Positions 8,144 through 16,303 of a stretch of 45,375 nucleotides of DNA are shown here, one piece after another. The notes below the pieces were generated by a model that had not been told where the DNA came from, did not search any database, and was given only the letters and a program-made list of their open reading frames with translations. The stretch lies in contig JAHECR010000027.1 in the NCBI GenBank assembly GCA_024641655.1, positions 1-45,375 of the forward strand. Reading direction: 5' to 3'. The position numbers and the translations under genes are program-made. Source of the stretch: Acidimicrobiaceae bacterium. GTDB lineage: Bacteria > Actinomycetota > Acidimicrobiia > Acidimicrobiales > UBA8592. The first letter of the stretch is position 1. Each line of letters opens with the position of its first letter.

Positions 8144-9871
8144 ATGTTGGACTGCGCAATCGTCGGCGGCACGCTGATAGACGGAACCGGCGACCCGGGA
8201 CGTCGAGCCGACGTGGGTATCCGTGACGGACGCATCGTCGAGCTGGGCTCGTTGTCCGAGCCTGCTGAACGCGTCATCGACGCCGAGGGGATGATGGTCT
8301 GTCCCGGCTTCATCGATCCGCACACCCACTACGACGCGCAACTCTTCTGGGACCCGTTCGCGAACCCTTCCAACGTCCACGGCGTCACGACTGTCATCGC
8401 CGGGAATTGTGGCTTCTCCCTTGCCCCGATCGAGGCACGCGACGCCGACTACATCCGTCGCATGATGGCCCAGGTCGAGGGCATGCCGTTGGAGTCCCTC
8501 GAGGTCGGCCTTCCCTGGGACTGGAGAACCTTCGAGGAGTACCTCGCTCGCCTCGATGGAAGGACGGGTATCAACGTGGGCTTCATGGTGGGCCACTCGG
8601 CGATACGCAGAGCCGTGATGGGTGTCGACGCCGTCGGCGAGCAGGCGAGCCCCGCGCAGGTCCAGCAGATGCTCGGCGTGCTCCACGACTCGCTACGCGC
8701 CGGAGGGCTCGGCCTGTCGACCTCGCTGGCGTTCACGCACATGGACGGCGACGGTCAGCCGGTGCCGTCGCGGTGGTCGGACCGCCAGGCCGAAGTGCTC
8801 CCGCTGGCCCGAGCGGTCGGCCAACACGAAGGGACGACCCTCGAACTGATCATCGACGGCTGCGTCGCCCGGTTCAGCGACGAAGAGGTCGATCTGTTGA
8901 CGACGATGTCGGTGGAGGCGCAACGACCGCTCAACTGGAACCTGCTCCAGATCGACGGTCACGACCGGGAGCGCTACGACCATCAGCGGAGCGCCTCCAC
9001 GAGAGCTGCCGCCCGTGGTGGACGGATCGTCGCACTGACGATGCCGGTGATCACCACCGGAATCATGAGCTTTCTCACCTACTGCGCGCTCCAACTGCTC
9101 CCGGGGTGGAAGGACGTGCTGCGCCTCCCGGTGCCGGAGCGGATCGCGAAGCTGCGCGACCCCGACACGCGTCGCTCGATGATGGACAGCGCCATGCTTC
9201 CCGAGGCGGGCACGCTACGCCGCCTCGCGCAATGGGAGACGTATACGATCGGCGACACCTTCGCGGAGGTGAACCAAGGCCTGAAGGGTCGAAAGGTTGC
9301 CGACATCGCTGCGGAACGGGGCCAGACGCCGAGCGACTGTGTCTTCGACATCGTGGTGGCCGACGAGCTGCGCACGGTTCTCTTCCCCGGTCCGCAGAAC
9401 GACAATCCCGAGAGCTGGACGTTGCGGGCCGAAGCCTGGAACGAGCCCGACGTCCTGATCGGCGGATCCGATGCAGGAGCCCACCTCGACCGCCACTGCG
9501 GGCAGGGGTATCCCACGGCGTTCCTCCGCGACTGTCTCCACGGCCGCAGGCTGGTACGCGTCGAACGAGCGGTGCAGCTCATGACCCAGGCACCGGCCAG
9601 ACTGTTCGGCCTCCGAGGGCGCGGCGAGTTGCTGGTCGGCAACCACGCTGATGTCGTGGTGTTCGATCCGGCCACCATCGGCGCCACCGATGTGTTCCGC
9701 GTCGAGGACATGCCTGGCGGGGCATGGAGGCTCTCGTGTGACTCGACCGGAGTCGAGCACGTCTTCGTCAACGGTCGCGAGGCTGTCCTCGCCGGGAGTT
9801 CCACAGGGACGATCGCGGGGACGGTCCTCCGTTCCGGACGGGACACCTACACGGTCACACCGACCTCGTGA
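8144..9871 (+). CDS. D-aminoacylase / N-acyl-D-amino-acid deacylase-like amidohydrolase
   Basis: A 575-residue cytoplasmic amidohydrolase of the Amidohydro_3/D-aminoacylase group. The layout is as expected: a small beta domain (LIDGTGDPGRRADVGIRDGRI), the metal motif PGFIDPHTHYDAQ near residue 60, the conserved GNCGFSLAP, a long TIM barrel, the C-terminal catalytic Asp in GGSDAGAHLD near residue 442, and the closing beta domain (NHADVVVFDP). Such enzymes hydrolyse N-acyl-D-amino acids or related cyclic and linear amides; the exact substrate is not readable. It shares a divergent promoter with the amidohydrolase at 7898. Together with a peptide-type importer this suggests use of an amide-bonded substrate (inference). 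Confidence 0.88.
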   Translation: MLDCAIVGGTLIDGTGDPGRRADVGIRDGRIVELGSLSEPAERVIDAEGMMVCPGFIDPHTHYDAQLFWDPFANPSNVHGVTTVIAGNCGFSLAPIEARDADYIRRMMAQVEGMPLESLEVGLPWDWRTFEEYLARLDGRTGINVGFMVGHSAIRRAVMGVDAVGEQASPAQVQQMLGVLHDSLRAGGLGLSTSLAFTHMDGDGQPVPSRWSDRQAEVLPLARAVGQHEGTTLELIIDGCVARFSDEEVDLLTTMSVEAQRPLNWNLLQIDGHDRERYDHQRSASTRAAARGGRIVALTMPVITTGIMSFLTYCALQLLPGWKDVLRLPVPERIAKLRDPDTRRSMMDSAMLPEAGTLRRLAQWETYTIGDTFAEVNQGLKGRKVADIAAERGQTPSDCVFDIVVADELRTVLFPGPQNDNPESWTLRAEAWNEPDVLIGGSDAGAHLDRHCGQGYPTAFLRDCLHGRRLVRVERAVQLMTQAPARLFGLRGRGELLVGNHADVVVFDPATIGATDVFRVEDMPGGAWRLSCDSTGVEHVFVNGREAVLAGSSTGTIAGTVLRSGRDTYTVTPTS

Positions 9872-9919
9872 GGCATCGCCTTCGACCTGCGGCGAGCAGA
9901 GCACGGTGCCGGCGATGCC
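9872..9919. terminator. Possible hairpin after the D-aminoacylase-like gene
   Basis: GGCATCGCC directly after the stop codon pairs perfectly with GGCGATGCC 30 nt later. The 9-bp stem has a long loop and no U-tract, so it is a weak terminator or spacer structure. Confidence 0.3.
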
Positions 9920-10019
9920 GCCCACCGTCAACGTCTGGGTACCGCCGCATCCGCGGACGAGTTGGCGCTACTCTCGCTCTCAGCACTCCGACCCGGCTCA
10001 TGCTGCCGAATCGCCTCTC

Positions 10020-10910
10020 ATGACCGACACCCGAACGAGACTTCCCGGTACCCCGGACCCGCACCACGTTGTCGAGCTGCCTTCGGGTGGGACGATCGCC
10101 GCCGATTCGTGGGGCCCCGACGGCGGCCGACCGGTCCTGTTGTTGCACGGCGGCGGCCAGACCCGTCACGCGTGGCGTGGTGCCGGTGAGCACCTGGGCG
10201 CCGCCGGATACCACGCCGTTGCCATGGACCTGCGTGGCCATGGAGACTCGACCTGGGACGACGAAGGCGAGTACGGCAACGACGCCATGGTCGACGACCT
10301 CGTGGCCGTGATCGACCTGTTGGGGCTCGAGGCGCCCGTTCTCGTGGGGGCGTCGCTCGGGGGCGCGGTCTCACTGTTGGCAGTGGGCGAGAGCGCCGTC
10401 GACGCGTCGGCGCTCGTGATCGTCGACACCGCGCCGCAGATCGAACAGGCCGGTGTCTCCAACCTCCGAACGTTCATGACCCAGCGCCCAGAGGGGTTCG
10501 CCTCGCTCGAAGAGGTCGCCGACGCGATCTCGGCCTACAACCCCAACCGCAAACGACCGTCGAGCCTCGACGGTCTCGCGAAGAACGTTCGGGTCGACGC
10601 CCAGGGTCGCTACCACTGGCACTGGGACCCGCGCTTCATGTCGGGCACGCGTCCGGCGGTGAGCTGGGAAGCGCGTCAGGAACGTATGGAAACGGCGGCG
10701 CGTCGACTCGAGCTGCCCACGTTGCTCGTGCGCGGTGGCCTGTCGGATCTGCTGAGCGAGGAAGGCGCTGCGGCGTTTCTCGACGTCTGCCCCCATGCCG
10801 AGTACGTCAACATCACCGGCGCGTCGCACATGGTCGCCGGTGATCGCAACGATCGCTTCGCCGGAGCGGTCGTCGAATTCCTCCACCGGGTCGCTCCGCC
10901 CGACGCCTGA
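10020..10910 (+). CDS. Alpha/beta-fold hydrolase
   Basis: A 296-residue serine hydrolase. LLLHGGGQTRHAW supplies the oxyanion region, GASLGG near residue 118 is the nucleophile elbow (Ser), SDLLSEEG near residue 245 offers the acid, and GASHMVAGDRN near residue 272 offers the catalytic His, so the triad is complete. The style resembles the non-haem haloperoxidase/esterase and epoxide-hydrolase-like subfamilies. The start at MTDTRT was chosen because the domain begins with DPHHVVELPSGG; upstream codons look non-coding. It is followed by an amidohydrolase on the same strand 76 bp later and may be co-transcribed. Substrate unknown. Confidence 0.87.
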   Translation: MTDTRTRLPGTPDPHHVVELPSGGTIAADSWGPDGGRPVLLLHGGGQTRHAWRGAGEHLGAAGYHAVAMDLRGHGDSTWDDEGEYGNDAMVDDLVAVIDLLGLEAPVLVGASLGGAVSLLAVGESAVDASALVIVDTAPQIEQAGVSNLRTFMTQRPEGFASLEEVADAISAYNPNRKRPSSLDGLAKNVRVDAQGRYHWHWDPRFMSGTRPAVSWEARQERMETAARRLELPTLLVRGGLSDLLSEEGAAAFLDVCPHAEYVNITGASHMVAGDRNDRFAGAVVEFLHRVAPPDA

Positions 10911-10986
10911 TTCCGCCACCCGTGCGGCCCGACGGCGTTCGGTGCGAGGCGGTGAAGATCGTGATCTCGACGAAGGGAACCTGGCC

Positions 10987-12180
10987 ATGTCCGAGCTCGA
11001 CGACGCGTTGATCGACGCCGACAATCACTTCTACGAGACCCCGGACTGCTTCTCCCGAAACATCGAGGCTGCGTACCGAGAACGCGCGATCCGCGCCAGC
11101 CGCCAAGGTGACGGGTCCTGGGCTGTGAAGATCGGCGACAAGCCCTACAACTTCATGGACGTCAAGTTCGACCGCACCAATCCCCCCGGATCCATGCACC
11201 AGATCCTGCGAGCGAAGGATTCGGCAGCGGGTATGCAGTGGGGCGACTCGTACTCAGAGGAGAACATGCTGGCGGGGTTCCAGAACCGAGACGCTCGCCT
11301 GGCCCTGATGGACGAGCAGGGCATCGAGTCGATCGTCGTGCTGCCGACCTTCGGCGTCAGCGTCGAGTCCTCGATGCTCGACGACGCGGAGCAGCTCTAC
11401 GCCAACTACCGCTCGTTCAACCGCTGGATCCAGGATGACTGGGGCTTCGAGCACCGAGGCCGCATTTTCACCCCGGCCATGCTCTGCCTGCTCGACCCCG
11501 AGGAGGCGGTGCGGGAGCTCGACCGGGTCATGGACGAAGGCGCCCGCCTGGTGCACCTCACTCCGGGCCCGATCGGAAACGGCCGGTCTCCGGCGGACCC
11601 GGTCTACGACCCCTTCTGGTCGCGCATCGACGAGGCCGGCGTTCCGGTGGTCTTCCACATCGCCGACAGCCGGTACCCGAACGTTTCCGCCATGTGGGGG
11701 GAGGAGCCGGACCCGCCGGTTCGCGCCATGACGGCCTTCCAGTGGGCCTTCGTTCATGGGGATCGTCCCATCATGGAGACCTTGGGTGCGCTCGTGTACG
11801 GCAACGTCTTCGGGCGGTTCCCCGGCGTCCGGGTACTCAGTCTCGAGAACGGCTCGGACTGGGTTCCGTACCTGCTCACGCTCCTCGACAAGAAGAAGGG
11901 GATGGGTCGTTACGCCCACTGGATCGGTGGTCGGCCGGCAGGGCGGCCCAGCGAGACGCTGCGGCGTCACTGTTTCGTGTCGCCGTACCCCGAGGACGAC
12001 GTGTCGGCGCTCATCGACACCCTGGGCGCCTCGCAGGTGCTGTTCGGCTCGGACTACCCCCACCCGGAAGGCCTCGCCGATCCGCGGCGCTTCGTGGACC
12101 TGGTCGAGGACCGCACCGACCCCGAGATCTTCCAGGTCATGCGGGCGAACGCCGCGGGACTCCTGGGACTTCAGGCCTGA
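10987..12180 (+). CDS. Amidohydrolase family 2 (ACMSD-like) metal-dependent hydrolase
   Basis: A 397-residue TIM-barrel enzyme. The N-terminal metal motif is LIDADNHFYE and the C-terminal catalytic motif is FGSDYPHPEG near residue 357, both standard for Amidohydro_2. A ribosome site (GAAGGGAACC) sits 6 nt before the ATG. It is more distant from the other two family members here (7898 and 16110), which share DDHV-type openings and ADYPH/TDYPH endings. It follows the alpha/beta hydrolase on the same strand and precedes the DUF35/thiolase-like operon, from which an operator-like site at 12220 separates it. Reaction unknown. Confidence 0.88.
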   Translation: MSELDDALIDADNHFYETPDCFSRNIEAAYRERAIRASRQGDGSWAVKIGDKPYNFMDVKFDRTNPPGSMHQILRAKDSAAGMQWGDSYSEENMLAGFQNRDARLALMDEQGIESIVVLPTFGVSVESSMLDDAEQLYANYRSFNRWIQDDWGFEHRGRIFTPAMLCLLDPEEAVRELDRVMDEGARLVHLTPGPIGNGRSPADPVYDPFWSRIDEAGVPVVFHIADSRYPNVSAMWGEEPDPPVRAMTAFQWAFVHGDRPIMETLGALVYGNVFGRFPGVRVLSLENGSDWVPYLLTLLDKKKGMGRYAHWIGGRPAGRPSETLRRHCFVSPYPEDDVSALIDTLGASQVLFGSDYPHPEGLADPRRFVDLVEDRTDPEIFQVMRANAAGLLGLQA

Positions 12181-12219
12181 GGATCTGCCCCAGCCGGGGA
12201 TGGGCGGACCGGTCCAGTA

Positions 12220-12234
12220 CTTGCAGAGCACAAC
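12220..12234. promoter_or_regulatory. Candidate MarR-type operator upstream of DUF35-thiolase-crotonase operon
   Basis: CTTGCAGAGCACAAC matches 12 of 15 positions of the palindrome at 30981 (CTTGTAGTGCACAAG). It is preceded by TA, as in TACTTG at the sites at 16220 and 40608. It lies 25 bp before the GTG start at 12259, in the gap after the amidohydrolase stop. Confidence 0.5.
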
Positions 12235-12258
12235 AAAGTCTGCGGATAATGCTCAGCA

Positions 12259-12684
12259 GTGAACCGTCCACCGAAACCTGTCCCGGTCCCCGACCCGACC
12301 TCCGAAGAATTCTGGGTTGCGGCCTCGGAGCACCGCCTCGTCGTGCAACGCTGCCGCGCTTGTGGATGGCTCGCCTACCCGCCCAGCACGGTGTGTCGCA
12401 GATGCCTGCACGACCCACCCGACTTCGAGTGGGTGCCGATCAGCGGGAGCGGCAACCTCAAGACCTGGACGGTCGTTCGGGACTCGTTCCTGCCGGCATT
12501 CGCCGATGAGACGCCGTACGTGGTCGCCGAGGTCGAGATGATCGAGCAGGCGGGGCTGCGCATCATCGCTCGACTCGTCGACGTCGATGTCGACGACCTC
12601 CGGTTGGGCATCCCTGTCGAGGTCGCTTTCGACGATCGCGCCCCGGGCGCCTCGGTGCCCCAGTTCGTCAGGGCAGCGCCGTGA
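12259..12684 (+). CDS. DUF35 / OB-fold acyl-CoA-associated protein with zinc ribbon
   Basis: A 141-residue protein of the DUF35 type (rubredoxin-like zinc ribbon plus OB fold). The ribbon cysteines are seen as CRACG and CRRC at about residues 33-52; the OB fold follows (WTVVRDSFLPAF, PYVVAEVEM). Proteins of this type bind thiolase-like partners; in steroid side-chain degradation the DUF35 protein ChsH2 activates the aldolase Ltp2 and the ChsH1 hydratase. The GTG start is supported because its stop overlaps the next GTG (GTGA) and the following gene is a thiolase-like protein. It is therefore probably one subunit of a heteromeric complex with the product at 12681. Confidence 0.86.
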   Translation: MNRPPKPVPVPDPTSEEFWVAASEHRLVVQRCRACGWLAYPPSTVCRRCLHDPPDFEWVPISGSGNLKTWTVVRDSFLPAFADETPYVVAEVEMIEQAGLRIIARLVDVDVDDLRLGIPVEVAFDDRAPGASVPQFVRAAP

Positions 12685-13862
12685 CCGCGCGCTATGGCGC
12701 CTCCGGCCAAGTCGCCATCGTCGGGTACGCGCACAGCCAGATCATGCGCCATTGGGACATCCCACTGGGTGCTCTCACCGTACGCACGGTGCGCGAGGCC
12801 ATTGCCGACGCCGGCCTCACGGTCGACCAGATCGACGGATTCACCACCGGCGCGCTCTTTCCGAGCTCAGGCGGCCATCCCGTCGTCGATGGCGTGCAGA
12901 CCGTCACCGCGGACTGGCTCGTCGAGCAGCTACGGGTGCGGCCACGGTGGCTCTGCGGGTTCCAGGGCATCGGGCAGATCTGCGGCTCGGTGATCCTCGC
13001 CGCCAACGCGCTCGCGAGCGGGGCGGCCGACTACGTGGTCCTGCACCGGGCCATGTACAACCCGCCGGGGCGCTACAACACGAACCCGATGACCGAGGCT
13101 CGTGGCGTCGACCAGTGGACGGCCCCGCACGGCTACTGGGGGGCGCTGGCCCAGATCGCCCTGCCCTACACCGAGTACCTGCAGCGGTACGGCGCAACGC
13201 GCGAGCACATGTCGACGGTGGTCGCCGGCCTCCGCCAGGCCGGCTCACGCAACCCCTGGTCGCACTGGTACCAGAACCCGATCAGCCCCGACGACTACCT
13301 CGCGTCGCGCATGGTCTCGGACCCCATGTCGGTGTTGGACTGCGACATCCCGATCACCGGCGTCGGTGCCTTCGTGCTCACGACCGCCGAGCGCGCCCGC
13401 GACCTGCCTCATCGCCCGGTACACGTCGCCGGGTTCGCCCAGGGCCGGTGGCGCCCCGAGAACGGCATCACGGCGTGGTCGCTCGACGCGATGATGGAGG
13501 GCGGTAAGGAGGTGGGGCGGATGCTCTGGGAGAGCGCGGGTCTGCGCCCCGAAGACGTCGACGTCCCCCAGATCTACGACGCCTTCTCGCCGTTCATCTA
13601 CTTCTGGCTCGAGTCCCTCGGCTACTGCGGGGAGGGCGAGGCATTCGAATACGTCCAGGACCCGAACATCAGCGCCGGCTTCCCGTTCAGAACCGGCGGT
13701 GGCGCGCTCGGCAACGGCCGGATGCACGGCGTACCGCAGATGCTCGAGTGCTACCTGCAGCTCTCCCAACGAGCCGGCGATCGTCAGCTTCCGCGTGCCG
13801 AAGTCGCGTTCGCGTGCCAGGCTTCGCCGAACACCGGCGGCGTCGTGGCCTACACCGCGTAG
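12681..13862 (+). CDS. Thiolase-superfamily protein (SCP-x/Ltp2-like), likely aldolase partner of DUF35
   Basis: A 393-residue thiolase-fold protein. Recognisable stretches are the N-terminal AIVGYAHSQ, ADAGLTVDQIDGF, the central ILAANALASGAADYVVL and GLRPEDVDVPQIYDAFSP. By eye the two canonical thiolase residues are absent. The Cys nucleophile position, 17 residues before the conserved Gly of NALASG, is not Cys, although one Cys lies four residues away. The GHP histidine motif reads GNGRMHGVP. This argues against classical thiolysis and for an Ltp2-like retro-aldolase, which works with a DUF35 partner. It overlaps the DUF35 gene by 4 nt and precedes a crotonase gene. Confidence 0.82.
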   Translation: MTARYGASGQVAIVGYAHSQIMRHWDIPLGALTVRTVREAIADAGLTVDQIDGFTTGALFPSSGGHPVVDGVQTVTADWLVEQLRVRPRWLCGFQGIGQICGSVILAANALASGAADYVVLHRAMYNPPGRYNTNPMTEARGVDQWTAPHGYWGALAQIALPYTEYLQRYGATREHMSTVVAGLRQAGSRNPWSHWYQNPISPDDYLASRMVSDPMSVLDCDIPITGVGAFVLTTAERARDLPHRPVHVAGFAQGRWRPENGITAWSLDAMMEGGKEVGRMLWESAGLRPEDVDVPQIYDAFSPFIYFWLESLGYCGEGEAFEYVQDPNISAGFPFRTGGGALGNGRMHGVPQMLECYLQLSQRAGDRQLPRAEVAFACQASPNTGGVVAYTA

Positions 13863-13953
13863 CCCCGGGAGCGACCATCGAGCCGCCCTGACTCGTCCGA
13901 GAGCAGGCGAAACTGCCCCACGTCAACCGACCAAGCACAGCGAAGGAACCGCC

Positions 13954-14766
13954 ATGACCGACTATGACGATCTCGAGAAGGTGAACGTGACCAAGGAAGG
14001 TCTCGTCGCCGTGGTGTCGCTCAACCGTCCCGAGGCGCGCAACGCGATGAGCCCGGAGCTCACCAGAGACTTCCGCGAGGCGTGCCGCCGGGTCGCAGGA
14101 GACGACTCCGTGCGAGCGGTGCTCATCCGCGGCGAGGGGAAGTCCTTCTGTGCCGGTGGCGACGTCAAGGGCTTCGACGAGATGGCCAAGTCGACGAACC
14201 CTCCCAGCCCGGCCAAGCGGGTGGCCGATCTGCTCAACGCGAGGGAGATCTGCGATCTCATCTTGGCCATCCCCCAGCCCACGGTTTCCGCGGTACAAGG
14301 TCATGCGATCGGGTTGGGTTCGACGATTGCCCTGTTCTGCGACATCGTCATCGTGGCCGACGACGCCCAGATTGCGGACATGCACACCAACATCGGTGTG
14401 GTGGCCGGAGACGGTGGGCAGGTGATGTGGCCGCTGATGATGCCGATCGGCGCGGCGCGCTGGTACCTGCTCACCGGCGACCGGATCAGCGGTGCCGAGG
14501 CGGCCCGGTTGGGCATGGCGCTGAAGTCGGTGCCCGAGGACCAGCTCTACGCGGAGGCGCTCGCCGCGGCGAACAAGCTGGCCGAGCTGCCTCCGATCGC
14601 GGTGCAGGGTACGAAGATCACGTTGAACCGGATCGTGAAGGACCGCATGGACCTGACCCTCGACTTCGGGCTGCTGTACGAGGGCGCGACCTACCTGAGC
14701 GAGGACCACATCGAGGCCGCGGCGGCGTTCGTCGAGAAGCGCAAGCCCAAGTTCACGGGTCGCTGA
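13954..14766 (+). CDS. Crotonase (enoyl-CoA hydratase/isomerase) family protein, atypical active site
   Basis: A 270-residue crotonase-fold protein. The oxyanion-hole segments are clear: GKSFCAGGDVKGF near residue 63 and GHAIGLGSTIALFCD near residue 117. The two glutamates of the classical hydratase (Glu144 and Glu164 in the rat enzyme) align by eye with Thr in GLGSTIA and His in ADMHTNIG, so ordinary hydration of enoyl-CoA is doubtful. Another crotonase reaction (isomerase, hydrolase or ring cleavage) is possible. The ATG at MTDYDD has a ribosome site (GAAGGAACC). It lies 91 bp after the thiolase-like gene and faces a strong hairpin terminator. Confidence 0.86.
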   Translation: MTDYDDLEKVNVTKEGLVAVVSLNRPEARNAMSPELTRDFREACRRVAGDDSVRAVLIRGEGKSFCAGGDVKGFDEMAKSTNPPSPAKRVADLLNAREICDLILAIPQPTVSAVQGHAIGLGSTIALFCDIVIVADDAQIADMHTNIGVVAGDGGQVMWPLMMPIGAARWYLLTGDRISGAEAARLGMALKSVPEDQLYAEALAAANKLAELPPIAVQGTKITLNRIVKDRMDLTLDFGLLYEGATYLSEDHIEAAAAFVEKRKPKFTGR

Positions 14767-14778
14767 TTGCGGGTATGC

Positions 14779-14818
14779 GGGCGGGTGCAGGTGGAGCAGT
14801 GATCCACTGCACCCGCCC
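14779..14818. terminator. Strong bidirectional hairpin between convergent genes
   Basis: GGGCGGGTGCAG pairs with CTGCACCCGCCC, and the stem continues with GTGGA/TCCAC around a single bulge, giving about 16 bp with a 7-nt loop. It lies between the convergent crotonase (ends 14766) and amidohydrolase (ends 14884). There is no clear U-tract on either side, as is common in high-GC actinobacteria. Confidence 0.75.
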
Positions 14819-14883
14819 AGGTACCCGTCCGGGGAGGGGATTGCCGGACAGGATCAGGTGACGACGCTTGGGTCGTCAGCGCG

Positions 14884-16110
14884 TCACGGCCGCCCGATTT
14901 CCGGTGGCGTCGACGGCGTGAACTGGTAGAGCTTCTCGGCGTTGCCTCGCAGAACCTTGAACTGCTGCTCGGGCGTGAGTCCGGCGGCGTCGAGCCGCTC
15001 TCGGGCCAGCTTGATCGAGTGGGGCCATGTGCTGTCGGAGTGCGGGTAGTCGGCCTCGATCATGATGTTGTCCTCGCCGACCACGTCGAGCAGTGCAAGG
15101 CCCGTCGCGTCGTCGATGAAACAGCCGTAGAAGTGTTCGCGGTAGTCGCGGTACACGTCGATGGCGAAGACATCGACATCACCCACGGTGGCATGCGCGC
15201 CCTCGGCGCTGCCTGCGAACTGCTTCCCCTTGGCGACCCAGTGGCGCTGGGTGTGGAAGACCTGGTTCGCTCGCTCGAGCACCCAGGGGATCCAGCCGAT
15301 CGAGCTCTCCGACAGGGCGATCTTGGTCTCGGGGAACTTCTGCAGCAGGCCGCTGAAGATCCACGAGGTCATACAGCCTGCCGGCCGGATGTGGCCGAGC
15401 GACATGTTCGCCATGAACGGCGAGGTGTTCGACACCTTGTACATGGTCGACGACGAGCCGATGTGAATCGAGATCACCATGCCCATCTCGTTGGCGGCAG
15501 CGATGACCGGGTTCCAGTGACCGGTCTCGATGGTCGGCAGCCCGAGCGGCTCGAAGTTCTCCGAGAAGCAGAACGACCGGGCACCCTTGGCGTGGCAGCG
15601 TTCGAGCTCCTTGACGGCCTCGCCGGTGTCCCAGAGGGGGATGATGACCAGCGGGATGAACCGACCGGGATCGGTGGCGCACCACTCGTCGATCATCCAG
15701 TCGTTGTAGGCCTTCACGCACAAGAGCGCGAGCTCCTTGTCCTTGGCCTCCCAGAACAGCTGGCCGCAGAAACGGGGGATCGACGGGAAGTTCAGCGATG
15801 CCAGGATGCCGGCCTCGTCCATGTCCTTGAGGCGCTCGACAGGGTCGTAGCAGCCGGGGCGCATCTCGCTGTAGGGGTACCCGTCGGTCGTGATGTCCTC
15901 GGGTGGGCGACCGGCCACGGCCCCCAGCCCCCCGGTGATCATCTTCTTGTCCTCGTACACCCAGAACTCGTTGCCGTCGGACTCGCGGATGATGCGGGGA
16001 CCGACATCGTGGTATTTCGACGGCAGGCGGTCCATCCAGACGTGTCCGGGCTCGATCACGTGGTCGTCGACCGAGGTGAGCCAATTGAGGTCGTAGGTGT
16101 CCTGCGCCAT
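14884..16110 (-). CDS. Amidohydrolase family 2 (ACMSD-like) metal-dependent hydrolase/decarboxylase
   Basis: A 408-residue TIM-barrel metalloenzyme. The N-terminus has TSVDDHVIEPGHVW (metal-binding D-x-H), and near residue 357 is EADYPHSDSTWPHS with the family's catalytic Asp. A ribosome site (GGAAGG) lies 9 nt before the ATG. It matches the enzyme at 7898 along its whole length (RFCGQ.F.E.KDKELALLCVKAYNDW is shared in pattern), so the two arose by duplication. A TACTTGTAG-type operator half lies about 110 bp upstream. It is the last gene of a minus-strand series after the CoA transferase but has its own promoter-sized gap. Substrate unknown. Confidence 0.88.
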   Translation of the reverse strand: MAQDTYDLNWLTSVDDHVIEPGHVWMDRLPSKYHDVGPRIIRESDGNEFWVYEDKKMITGGLGAVAGRPPEDITTDGYPYSEMRPGCYDPVERLKDMDEAGILASLNFPSIPRFCGQLFWEAKDKELALLCVKAYNDWMIDEWCATDPGRFIPLVIIPLWDTGEAVKELERCHAKGARSFCFSENFEPLGLPTIETGHWNPVIAAANEMGMVISIHIGSSSTMYKVSNTSPFMANMSLGHIRPAGCMTSWIFSGLLQKFPETKIALSESSIGWIPWVLERANQVFHTQRHWVAKGKQFAGSAEGAHATVGDVDVFAIDVYRDYREHFYGCFIDDATGLALLDVVGEDNIMIEADYPHSDSTWPHSIKLARERLDAAGLTPEQQFKVLRGNAEKLYQFTPSTPPEIGRP

Positions 16111-16219
16111 CGCTGGCCGCCTTCCATTCGTGTGTGCTTGTCAACAGGGCCCCGTGGTCGAGCTCGCTCTCGATGATCTCGGGCACGGGCAGAGCAGTGT
16201 CATCGGTGAGACGGAGATA

Positions 16220-16234
16220 CTTTACCTCTACAAG
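16220..16234. promoter_or_regulatory. Candidate MarR-type operator upstream of amidohydrolase
   Basis: On the minus strand the site reads CTTGTAGAGGTAAAG inside TACTTGTAG..AAGTA. The left half CTTGTAG is identical to that at 30981; the right half is degenerate. It lies about 110 bp before the amidohydrolase start at 16110. Confidence 0.42.
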
Positions 16235-16242
16235 TAATCCTG

Positions 16243-16259
16243 CGCCAGACGCTCTGGCG
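16243..16259. terminator. Possible terminator after CoA-transferase gene
   Basis: CGCCAGA-CGC-TCTGGCG is a perfect 7-bp stem with a 3-nt loop, 45 bp past the end of the minus-strand CoA-transferase gene. It is short and has no U-tract. Confidence 0.4.
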
Positions 16260-16303
16260 GGTTTCGTGGGCGCCGAGCACGTCAGTCACGAGCGCCGGGC
16301 GCA

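Noticed and set aside
9651..10019. N-terminal extension of the alpha/beta hydrolase
   Set aside because: It overlaps the end of the D-aminoacylase-like gene in another frame and has no domain match; MTDTRT is the natural start.
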